DNA of 64,000 bases from Pardosa pseudoannulata (taxonomy: Eukaryota; Arthropoda; Arachnida; Araneae; Lycosidae), in NCBI GenBank assembly GCA_032207245.1, contig CM063498.1:59046230-59110229 (forward strand), written 5' to 3'. The position numbers and the translations under genes are program-made. Within the stretch, counting starts at the first letter, position 1. Each line of letters begins with the position of its first letter. The notes below the pieces were generated by a model, which was not told the DNA's origin, did no database searches, and saw only the letters and a program-made list of their open reading frames with translations. This document shows positions 1 through 12,200 of the stretch, in pieces.

Positions 1-526
1 GGTAAATAGTCGAAAATTAGTCATTGCCCCCGTTTAGGTTTGTCAAGTATAATTTCTAAAAGCAGCTTTTCTATCGTATTTAGTTTCTGTTTTAAAAAGA
101 GTTCATTCAGGTTCGTTGACTTCATAATTTGTTTTACACATAGTTAAGCGTATTTGTCCAGAAATAACTTTGACATTCTTTAATAGTCATTAAAGATTTC
201 AAAACTTTTTTTAATAAAGAAAGTACTTGCCTGCAATGATTCGAGAGTTGATCAGATACAATACTAGAATATTCTTTTGAAAGATTTTAACATTTTCTTA
301 AGATCTCTCATTTTGGTAATAAAATAATTTTATTTTCTCCAAAAATCGAACCAATTTGCTCTACAAGAATAATATACAAGTTATTACTGAGAACAACACT
401 TCAGGAAAGCAATATAAAGCGGGCTCAATCAGTGATGAGACAAGTTTGATATCCACGAGAACAAGTGGATTATTAAAATTCTGATTTTTATTTTGCCTGG
501 GCACGGGGCCACCAGATATATGGCTA
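1..526. other. AT-rich intergenic sequence, no gene seen
   Basis: No coding homology or RNA gene is visible. The short open frames here are AT-composition artefacts or shadows of the SINE that follows. Confidence 0.6.
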
Positions 527-539
527 CAGTAGGATTAGC

Positions 540-716
540 GCCGAACGATGGCCGAATGGTAGAGCGCTGCTCTTTGGAACCGGAGTTCGCGGGTTCGAAT
601 CCCGTTGCTGGCATGGATGTTTGTAGCCGTTAGGAATCGGCGTTAAACTGTAGGTCCCGGTCTCATTAGCCCTCGTGTGCAAAACAGTAGACCGTAGCGC
701 TCCAAACCAAACCAAA
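540..716 (+). mobile_element. tRNA-derived SINE, full-length copy
   Basis: The tRNA-like head has an A-box-like stretch near 549-565 and a B box (GGGTTCGAATCCC, 591-603). A conserved body (TAGCCGTT.GGAATCGG, then TCTCATTAGCCCTCGTGT and GTAGACCGTAGCGCTCC) follows, then a CCAAACCAAACCAAA tail. It is flanked by a perfect 13-bp direct repeat CAGTAGGATTAGC at 527-539 and 717-729, the target-site duplication of LINE-type retrotransposition. Confidence 0.9.
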
Positions 717-822
717 CAGTAGGATTAGCTACCTCTACTTAAAAACTAATCCGGTACTGCCATTAATGAATATTGGTGTTACACGTATCCTCAACCACCC
801 CCACATACCAGTAATTCTTTAG

Positions 823-926
823 TTTGGTTTGGATTAGAGCGCTACGGTCTACTTTTTTGCAACACGAGAGTTAATTACACAGGGGCCTACTGCTTAAGTC
901 AATTCCGAACTGCTACGAACATCCTA
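823..926 (-). mobile_element. tRNA-derived SINE, 5'-truncated copy
   Basis: Inverted copy of the 3' part of the 540-716 SINE (TTTGGTTTGG, then AGCGCTACGGTCTACTTTTT, then CAACACGAG). It is flanked by TAATTCTTTAG at 812-822 and TAATTCTTTGG at 927-937, an 11-bp duplication with one mismatch. Confidence 0.85.
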
Positions 927-937
927 TAATTCTTTGG

Positions 938-3277
938 AAATAAACCTTGACGAAGGGGACAATAGAAGCAGTTCAATTTGATAAGCAGTGCCCTTTACTT
1001 CTATGAATACGGTGTATTTGGTAAATGGATCTGTATCTCAGCAGTCGTGGATAGTAATAACATAACCATCAATGTTAATTTGTCGTTTTATCTAAAAAGA
1101 AAAACATATGTCGAAGAAATAAAAAAAATGTAATGGGAATTTTATATTTTCAATGTTATTTTTTTTTAAATGTCAGTAACTGTATTTACAGGCCTGGAAA
1201 TTGGATATAAATATATGCTATCATCTTTAATTATTAACTTTTTCAAATAAAACAAAAGAAATATATGGTATCAGTGATGATGACACAAGAGAACACAGAA
1301 AAAGTAGTTTCTGACCCACCTCGGCCTAGTCCTCTGGTACAGCAATACTATGTATAAGTTCAATCTATTTACAAATATGAGATATTTGTAAACACAGAAG
1401 GCAGAATAGAAGACAAAAAGTTTATGAAATTAAAGTTAAAATTTAAGCTTAAGTTTGGAAGCAAATAATTAATATAAAAAATTAAAGAACTAAATTCAGT
1501 TCAAAATTTAACACGATACGAGTACTTGAATAGAAGTTACATGAGAGTTGGATAGTGATCATCCTATTCACTATTTTAGTATTAATATATTTTAGTGAAT
1601 AAGAAATTTTGGTGGAAAATTTAAAGGAAATATATAAAAAATAAGGAAATATTACACATAACTCTACTTTATCAACTGATTTTTATCGACGGAATTTTCA
1701 AAATTAAAAGAAAACTGCATGCGTGTAAGTGAACCTACAAAGTCTTGCTGAGATGACCATTTTTGAAAAGTTAATAAACGGCGTTAACGAAAAAGTAGAA
1801 CATGTCAAATTATGAGCCTAGAAATACTCAGGGCCACCACTGTTGAGCTTTGTAAAGAAAAAGCTTTTGGCGAGATAGCTTTAACTCTTATTGTTCATTT
1901 ACCTGATGATTTCGGTCGTTAACTACCAAAATGAATTCATAATGAATTCATAAACTTAAAAAACCTCTTCTAAGAGCTATTACCCTTTATGAGAGAATTT
2001 TTATTGGCAATTAGTTGTAAAGACTCAGGGCATTATAAGTAAAATTATCAGAAATTAATCGAGGATATGGATGCTCCTCGATGTCTCTAAACTCCAGATG
2101 TTAAGTCTGTTATTCAATAACGTTAAAAGTAGTTGTGAATTAATAGTCGTGAATGAACAATGAACAGAATACTGAAACTTCAGAAATTTTGTTTGTACTG
2201 TGTTTGTTAGTCGTCTGTCAAAATTACTGAATTAGATTTTTTTCTTCCTGTATAATACAAACATTATAATAACCACGATTTTTAATTAAGAAAAAAAAAA
2301 TCAAATAATTCTGTTTAGGAGTATTTAAGTTGTGTATTGCAGTAACTTTTAATTGGAAAAAGAAAAAAAAATGTCTGTGAGGGTAAACAAATCTGTTTTA
2401 AATTTCTGCTTTAAGTTGAAGAGACAAATTGACATGAAGTCAATTTTCATATTACTTATATCTAATAAATTTTAATTATAATTATAGCATATTTTCGTGA
2501 AAAAATTACGTAATTAAATATTTGATATGTAATTTTCATTAAATTTTTATTCTTCGAAAATGATAATTAATTTGTTAAATATGCCATGTTGTTTATATGG
2601 CATTTTATTAAACAATTTTCTATGCAGTCTGTTTTTTGTCTGTAAACAGAAGTTAAAGGTCTACCGTATTTAAAAAAATATATGGCCAGCCAACTTCTGT
2701 ACTTAATAAAACACCAACTGAAATGCAATTATTTTGTTTATTATATAGCTTTAATTTTTTTTAACTCTTCGTGTTATTGGATTTTTCCAAGCCTAGTATG
2801 AGATTATAACATTAAAAGTATAAACAGGAGGTCATTTACTAATGAAGAAAATAGAGATATTCTTAACTTCGATATTTACATAGTTAAACACATAAATATT
2901 TAAAATAATGCTTTAATATTAGGTCTAAAGTTTTACTTTGGCTTAATCTAGATCTAATTGTAACTTTATTGTTTCAGATAAATAGATAACCATGTCATAG
3001 TTAAAATAATGGAAGTTATTTTTTTAAAAAATTTATTAGATTGTGTACTGTTTTTATGTTAATTTGAAAAAGTATGCTATTAATTTTTGCAAGCTTAGAT
3101 ATGCCATTTTTCTGCAGTAAAAGCACCATATTTGTTTCAATTATAAAAATACAAGTTATAATATCATACTGAATATATTTTAATGTATTAGAAATATTTT
3201 GAAGCAATTTTATTTATTTACGTAATTTAAAAGTATATTTTTATTTTGCTGGACTTTTATTATAAAATATTTTATAG
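938..3277. other. TTC5 5' region, first exon not resolved
   Basis: AT-rich sequence in which the TTC5 start codon and promoter should lie, unless the first exon is outside the window. Short ATG segments with a phase-0 GT after them exist at 2371 (ATGTCTGTGAGG|GTAAAC) and near 1755, but none resembles the family N-terminus strongly enough to call. Confidence 0.5.
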
Positions 3278-6200
3278 GAAGCAGTAAATCAACTTTATGA
3301 TTTTCGAGACCATTATTTTGAACATCATCCCACTGAAGATGCTGACAAAAAAATAAAAGATTTGACAGATGAGTTAAATAAGACTTTACAGTTATGTAAT
3401 ACAGGTAAATGGTCTTTTCCTTTTGTTTATAGCATTAGTGTTGAAAATACTTTTAAATAAACTCTTTCTAAAATAGGGGCTCAGTACATCTACACAATGT
3501 GTAACAGTTGTCAGTATTGGAACAAGTACACAATAAATCTTACTGGTAATATTGAAACAACAGTTTTAATTCAACTCAAAAGCATATCAACATTTACACT
3601 ACAGCTCTTTTATAGACCATACATAGTTACATTTTTTTAACTCACTTCATTTCAGCACTTGACATAAAATATAAATTCAGGTGAATTAATCAGTTTGTTA
3701 ATGATGCTAGAACTGGGGTTTATGAAGAAAAAGGATGGGGAAATTCACCAGCTCAAGTTTCCAAAAATGAATGATGTCACACATCTGACTCGAAAACTGC
3801 ATTAATTAGTATTTTTACATTATAAATTGGCATGCTTCTAGATGGTAACTGTAGCCTATTTCTAGAATAACAATTATATTTTTGGCTAGATTTCTTAAAG
3901 TAGCATTTAAGAACTATATATCTCACTTAAACTGGTACCACTTATGTAAATTTTTATATAGTTAAGAATACTTTAATCTTTAGTTCAACTTTGCTATTCT
4001 AGTTTGTTTAATGTAAATGCTATCTATAGTTTTTTATTTATAATATTGGGATCTAAGGATGTATTTATCTTTTTTTCTTTCTATCAATAGAGGATTGTAG
4101 TTCAGATACCAAGACAGAATATGAACTTCTAAAAGCAAAAGCATTAAATGTTTTGCCTGATTATAACCCAGAAGTTTTAGACATACTAACCAGGCTTGTG
4201 AAATTTCATCCAAAGTTAGTTGAAGCATGGAATGAACTTGGAACATGTTTTTGGAAAAAGGGAGACATAAAAGCAGCTAAAAGTTGTTTTGAGAGTGCAG
4301 TAAGAGAAGTGAGACTTTTTTTTCTTTTTATTTATAAACATTTAATCTTATTATATGCAGATTTTTGTATAAGCTAGTGCATACCATAATTTTTATGGCA
4401 AAACAGTTTTGTATATTTATATTGTTACTAATGTAAGAATTTTTCATTGTAGCAATAAAAGGTAAGTTAGAAAAGCAATTTTGCACTTTCCAGGAAAAAA
4501 AATTCACTGTGATTTTAAAACAGCAAAATACATTAGATAACTAATGATCACTTTCTTTCCATGGTAGTGAGAGGTTAAACAGGGGGATACAAATGATCTT
4601 CAAATAGTTTTAGTATTGTATTATAGATATGAAATAGCTTTAGTGTTGTATTATATAAGAACATTGTAAGATATATTACATTTATTATAAAATTTGCACT
4701 ACCATACTTACTCGAATGGTCTCATTAGCCCTCGTGTTGCAAAAAGTAGACCGTAGCGCTCCAAACCAAAACCAAAAAATACTTACTTGAAGGTGAAAAC
4801 TTTTATGGTAAGAAACTGAAATTGAATATCTAAAATAAAGCAAATCCATTTCTTTCCATGGGTAGAGAGGGGTAAAAAAGAGGAATACAAATGACTTTTA
4901 AATAGTTTTAGTATGTGATAACTTTGTTAGAAATATTAAATTTGTTATAAAATTGCACAGCCACATTTACTTGAAAGTTAAAACTTTTATGGTAAAAAAA
5001 TTATCTGTTTGGAAAATGTTTATAAACTTTTAAATTGTATAAATAGATAAATAAAAATTAGTTTTTGGAGGATAATTTAATAACACCTGTACATTATGAA
5101 TAACATCATTTAAAGATAAGATTAGTGTGAATTTCAGTAAAAATTGTTATATTTAGGTTTAATAAAGTACATTCAATGAGTCTTCTACAATAACGAGAAA
5201 GACTTGCTAACTGTTTTAAGCTATAGTAATCCTAGTAAGGGTATGGTTGTTATACCTTGCTCTGTATCAATATTTTGGCAGTTTAGGGCAAATTATGTAT
5301 CTACAAAATTGATTTGTTAATATGTAACTCGGGGAGATGTGTTTGTTTACATAGTATTTGAATTTAGTATGCACGTATGACCTATGTCTACTAACCGATC
5401 GTAAAGGATAAATAAATAAAACCTTGTTAATTTTTATTTATATTCTATTAAGTAAAAATAATATACTATGTATAAACACAAATTAAAACTATTGTTACTT
5501 AAGTTTTTTCTTTTACGATGTTTTTTAACTTTATATATTTTAGTAGTAATGTTAAAGTTACGTTGAAACATTAATAGAATATTTAAGAATACATATCGCT
5601 TTACAGCTTCAGATAAAAATTAGGACAATTAATTGTAATACGTATCAAAATCAATATTTTAAACATTACATTCTATTAATGTTATTCAAAGTTAAGTATA
5701 GAACATTTAAAACATGTGACAAATAAATTTTTAAAACTGTATTTCAATTTAATTAGGGATTGGTTAGGGTGCTGGCCTTCGGATCCGGAGTTCGTGGGTT
5801 CGAATCCCACTATGGCATGGATGTTCGTAGCCGTTCGGAATCGGCTTTAAGCAGTAGGTCCCGGTCTCATTAGCCCTCGTGTTGCATAAAGTAGACCGTA
5901 GCGCTCCAAACCAAACCAAATCCAAATCCAATTTAATTAGGAATTACAGTTGTATCTTTATTTAATACAGAACATTTTTAATATAACATTGTATTTTTTA
6001 ATTCAGTGTGTATAAATGAAGATTATTTTCCATTTGAGTTTCTTACAATATATATTCTGTACTTGTTAAGTACTGAACTCCCAAATTTAATAAAGTAAAG
6101 AGACTAAGACATCTTTTTTCACATAAACGTTTATTTTAATGATTACAATATTTTGTTTGAGTATATCTTAAGTTAAAAGTGAAATTAGTTACTAAATTAA

Positions 6201-9200
6201 AAGCAGCCTCCCAAACTTAAAAAAAAAAAAAAAAAAAAAAAGAAATAAAAGAGTACTAAAATATTAAAGTTTGAGGACATATTTACTGATAAGGTGAAAT
6301 TGAACTTAAAATTGAAAATTGTCAGACAAGGAATATAATTTAAATCTATCGTTAAAGGTATTATATCAATCACAGATGTGGAGGCCCTGAGAAATGTCCT
6401 AAAAGAGCCCAAGCATTATGGTTATAAGCCTTGCTAAATGATGATATTTAATGTAAATCCAAATATATATATAACTATTTACTAATATATAACTATTGTT
6501 TTTATTTGTGTATTGGATTCAATATATGGCAACATTAAAAATGTTTTTTGCTAGTTTCACCACAAGCATTTAGGGAGAGGAATAATCTTTTTGATAGAAG
6601 TGTGAAAAATGTTTGCTACCTATTACTTTCATAACAGATTTTTACCAAAAAGCTGAATTCAACAGGAGACCTCATGGGCCACTCTGCGTAAACAGCCATT
6701 TAGTTTTATTTAAAGACAACTACATATTATACAAACATCAATTATAAATGGGTCTATGAGTTTTAACATATATGTATCAATTCTATATCATGAATTTTAA
6801 TATAGTAGATGTCATTGTCTTCTTATTAAAATCATTTCAGATCTAAAATTGATAGATGATTGTAGTTATGAGATAAAAAAATTTTCAAAATCATTAACCA
6901 GACAATAATATATGTGCTTACTAAAAAGTACTGTGTCAAACTCCTGAATTAGACTGCCATTATTAACTATTTGATATGCATTAAAACACACGAAAACACC
7001 ACAATTAAAATTATCAACTTGTAATAAATGAGGAGGGTATTCTATTTGCCAAGATATATTCCTTTTTACAATTTTATTGAGTAAACCTGTCCAGTTTTTA
7101 ATACCAAATGTATGTTTATCACTTGGAATCGGAGCTGAGGAATCATACACATAGAACACTTCATTTTTTAAGTTTGCTGTAAAAAGAATCCAATGTGAAT
7201 CAACACAAATGGGAATAAAGATATAATTTAATGAGGATATTGGACACGAGAGATTTAATTCAGCACTAACACCTGTATAAACACAAACTGATAATGAAGA
7301 GTCCACAAACAACATGTCCTTCCTTTTTTCTAAAAGTTTAAAAAAATAGGAATTTACTATTGAATCATATAACCATCCTATTTTGAAATCAGATGACTGT
7401 GTTCTAATGTAATTTTCTTCCGAAACAGATAAAAATGGATCTAACAATTTTAGGTCTGTTATGCTTATTTATAATTGCTGACTTGAACAATAGGTTCTAA
7501 AATTGTTTTAAAATATCTAATTGGAAATGTAAATTAATCAGAAACACTATAAGACCTTATTTTGCTATTTTGTGGGTGATTCAGTTTTCTTTGCTTATAT
7601 GGTGGATCATCAACATCATTAGTCACACCAGATTCAATGTTTTTGGTATTAGAATGAAAACCTTTACGCTTATTGCTAGTTTTAAAAAACCTAGGCTGGG
7701 GAATCAATTTTTGATTAGGTGCAACATTACTGTTGCTTAAGGCTAGGATCTCTCTATTATCGTCACACTGTATAATACCTTTTCAGAAACTAGAGAATTT
7801 AAGGTTGTTTCTATATTTCGAAGCATAATGCTTTGGATTTTAGGATTCTCTACCAAAACTAATAATTTTGATACCAACTTTTTACAAGACTGTATTTTAT
7901 TTTCAGTTGTATAGGGCTTAAATTCACCAACTTTTAGCTGCTGCTCTGAGTAAATTTCTTTCATCCTCAATTTGAGTATTGAAAATATTGTCTTCAAAAT
8001 CTATATTTCTATTATAATATGAATGTATTTTATGGACATGTTTGCAAAGAACACCAGAATATTGACAGTTACAAGAATACATGTGACTGCATAAATTACT
8101 ACAAGACTTTTCAATATCAATAATATTGTAAAAATGAAGCATTACCACATGCATTGTGTATACAACATAACAATGAAAAGCTACTTAATAATATTAGCAA
8201 GAGATATAACAGCACTAAAATAGCTAATATTATTTGCATTAGAAATACTTAATATCAATAATATTGTAAAAATGAAGCATTACCACGTGCATTGTGTATA
8301 CAACATAAAAATGAAGAAATAATAACAATAAATAAATATAAGAATACTAATAATTATTTTTTACTTCAAAGACTGTTATGGAACTAAATAACAAATTAGA
8401 ACATACTTACAAACAAATTAAAATCCGATAAAAGCTAAAATAATTAGAGAATTAATAGATGATATTACGTGTAACCGCAAATGCTCGTACACGACACGCA
8501 TCCGTGAAAAATTATCAACGTTGGCATGAAATCTGGTTTTTCGCCAGCTCGGTTGATCAACTCCAAATTAACGCCAATATGTTTTTCGCCAACGGTTAGC
8601 AAGTCTTTCTTGTCATTGTATAAAACTCACATTCAATTGCTAAAGTAAGAAAAAAAATAGGTGTTTGTTGTTTTTTATCTCTAACATTTATAAATAGTTA
8701 TTAAGATTGCCACTCTTTTTGTGTAAAATTTTGTATAAATTATTTTTAGGGCAAAAATCCAGAGTCTTTGCGTAACTTATCTATGATTTTAAGACAAACA
8801 GGAGATTCTTCTGAAGAAAAATTAGCTAATATACATTTAAGCCTAGAAAAAGCAAAAGAAGCTGTAAATCTCAACTTACAAGATGGAAAATCATGGTGTA
8901 AGTGAAACTTGTATTTATATTTAACCCTAAAATCATATTTTGATATAGGTTTGCAATATAGAAAAATAACAATATAATTTAACATGGAATTCAGATATAT
9001 TTATTTATATCAAGATTTACCAAAGTATGCCTGGTCAAAAAAAATCCACTTGGGTGTTTTTCTTGTAGGTCTATTTGAAAATAAACTCATTTTGCCAGAA
9101 ACATTTATCAGGATTTACTGTAATACTTTTATAACTTTTACTTCAGAGACAAAATATTACTATAACCTTTATTTAACTTCCTTTATTGAAACTTCCTTTA

Positions 9201-12200
9201 TGGATACTTTTGCTGTCTTAGATAATGCTTTAAAAATATGTTTAGAACAAATTTTAATACATATGGGATATTTATTGAAACTTATGCATTATACATAAGT
9301 TTTTCAGAGATTGACAATAGTTGTTTCAGGTCATACCTGTAATTATGGGGACACCCAGAATATATAAAATTTCATTTTTTTCTTCACACTGGGTGATTAT
9401 ACTTAATTCAGTCATATTTGGATACTCCCCTTTTAAATATACATTTCTGAATATATGTTATGTAATATTATTATTGTTTGTATTATAGATATTTTGGGTA
9501 ATGCATATTTGAGCCTCTTCTTCACAACGGACCAAAATCCCAATCTTCTTAAACAGTGTCTTTCTGCTTACAGTCATGCTGTAAGTATTTTAAAAATCAA
9601 TAATAAATTTCAATATAGAATAGTATAATATGCACAAATTGTCAACTAGATCAAAATTGTTCACCTTTTGAGAAAATCTTTTATTTAAAAGTGAAAGTTC
9701 ATTTTAGAATAAAATAAAATTTGCTTATATTCTTTATTAATATAATTTGAAGTGTAGTTCTCTGCTGCTACTAGAAATATGTATAACTTGTTAAAATTTA
9801 GTTTTATTCTAAAATAAGTATGTTATATAAGTTCTTTTACTACCAAATGTAGTAGTCAATATTTTTTTCATGAAAATAAAAAAAACATTACCATTTACCA
9901 TTACTAAATTAATCAGATTAAGAAATTCATACATATCATTAACAGAATAGTTTTTTAATTTTATCAGTAAAAAAACTGTTGCTCTTTATGATCTAACATT
10001 TTTAATGTGAATAGAAGATACCTGGTATTAAAATCTAATATCTCAATATGCATCACTTCTCTAATGAATTTTGACTGTTTTGGTATTTAGCTTTAAGTTA
10101 GTTTAAGGCTTATCATTTAAGAAATGAGTAACAGCACATATTTCACATTTAATATGATTTCCAATCCTCAAAAACATTTCAAATGTGCATATAAGATTTC
10201 TGAAATAACATCTGTGGATAAAAATACTTAGTGCATAAGCGCAGATTGGCAGTCACAAAACTGCATTTGGGCATTTCAACTTACTTAAACAGCATATCTA
10301 ACAATACAGAACTGGGATAAGCTTCTGAGTTATTTTACAAGGGTGTTTGTGCTCCAGGGGTACTCCAGAATTCTGGGGTTTTTTAATTATCCTTTTGGGT
10401 TTAGAAACAATATCTTCTAAAGTAAAAATTTCCACCATGGTAATTTAAATTCAAAGAAGCAAAAAAAAAAAAAAAGTTTTTATATAAATTAAAAAGGTTT
10501 CTTTTCAAACTTTTGTTATTGCTTGTGTTTCATGTTTCAGCTGAGTATTTTACTGTAATCAGCATCTCTGGTCATCATAAGGGGTAGAAGAGAAGAGGTG
10601 ATTCCCTGAACTATAATTTTTGACCTTCTAACAGTTGTTGATATATATGTGTAAGTGTTGTGTTGTGAAGATGCATTCTCATGACTCTTGTGGAGAAGGG
10701 AGTAATATTTTACTTCTGTGTCTGGTTATAGTTTAATCTAGCACTGATTATACCAGAAAACAGATTTATTATAAATCAGCTAGTTTCAAATATCAATGTT
10801 TAATATCTTTAATTCAAATAATAAAGTCAAAGTTAAATATAAGATAATACAGGCATTGACTTTATTATTTTATCTTAATACAGAGCATTATGAAATTAGG
10901 TACTCATGTAATAATTAACCATTGTGTCTATTACCTTTCTTTGTCAAAATTATGCATAGAAGTATATTTGTACTTACCAAGCATTTCAATTATTAGCATT
11001 ATAATAATCTAATTTTATTTTTAGTACTCTGATGATTTGCTTAAGTGTAATCCAGATTTGCATTATAACTGGGCTATGGTAAGATATTTTTCCATTGATT
11101 TTTTTTTAAGATATTGAATGTATTATAGTTATTAGTATAGAATAAGTTATTAGTTTTGAATAACTGTGATTTTATACTTTATTAAATCAAATTAAGTATT
11201 TCAGTTGGCTAAATATAAAATATTTTTATATTAAAAAGGGTACCAATATGATATAAAGGTTACCCTCTTTTTTAGATGCTTATTTTGCATCTAAAAATAG
11301 AGAATTGTTAAATTTTAATTTCAGTGAAAAAGTTATGTATTACTTTGTACAATTTATTTCTTTTACATTTAGGCATTGAAATATGATGAAAATTACAGAT
11401 TAGCTTTAGAAAATTTAGAAAAAGCTTTAAGATATGACCCTTTATGGAATGAGCCTAAAGAACAACTAGATTTACTTATGAAACATTTAGACAACATGCA
11501 GAACTTAATTGCCAGAAAGGTAAAACAACTTTTATTTATTTAAAAAAAAGTTTCACAATTTATTTTGAAGTTATTAATTAAAGACACATGCATAAATTTG
11601 CCTCCCACAAACTAAGAAAGGGTTGGTATAAATGATAATAGAGAATGTTATTGTATTTTACAAACTATAAAATGCACTTTTCCTTTGAAAAATTGCCTCC
11701 AAAATGTAGGTGCATCTTATACTGGAAATGAATGTAAAAATGCCGTGTTTGATTTAAAATTCCCTCCAGTCTTGATAATGGCCATATATTCAATGTCATG
11801 GAAAATCTCCTATTAATTAAAAGGTATTTGTACTATTAATGACAGTACAATATTTTTATTAGTAGCTACTTTTATAATTGAAGAAAATAAAAGGTATTCA
11901 TATGATGTGGGCTGAAAATTGAAAGTAATAGCATATGCAGAAGAATAAGGAAATAGAGCAACCAAGTAGTATTTTGACTTTCCATTAACAGAAAAATCAT
12001 TTGTGATTGGTTGGCTGGTAAAGAACTGAAATAAAATGAAGACTTGAATATGCAAATAGAAGACTGAAAGCAAAATGGTTGAAACTAGAAGATGACGTAT
12101 TGAAATGGATTCAAGAACACCATGAAAATGGCATTGAAATTAATGCAAAAATGATTCAAATATACACTTGTAAGCAGAAGAAAAAGTTCAAATGACGATT

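Larger units (their letters stand above)
6866..8320 (-). mobile_element. remnant of a transposable element encoding SWIM zinc finger and Ulp1-like protease
   Basis: The element lies on the minus strand inside TTC5 intron 2. Reading down, a SWIM signature comes first (CNC, six residues, then CKH: C-x-C-x6-C-x-H, near 8038-8073), then an uncharacterised open stretch (7743-7997), then a Ulp1-type protease domain (6866-7447). SWIM fingers are typical of the C-terminal end of MULE transposases, and Ulp1 proteases are carried as extra domains by some MULE-like elements, so a MULE relative is the best guess. The catalytic DDE domain and terminal repeats are not seen. The frame is interrupted between the parts. 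Confidence 0.65.

Noticed and set aside
540..614. A functional tRNA gene at the head of the first SINE
   Set aside because: The B box is perfect, but the unit lies between 13-bp target duplications and is joined to a repeated 3' domain.
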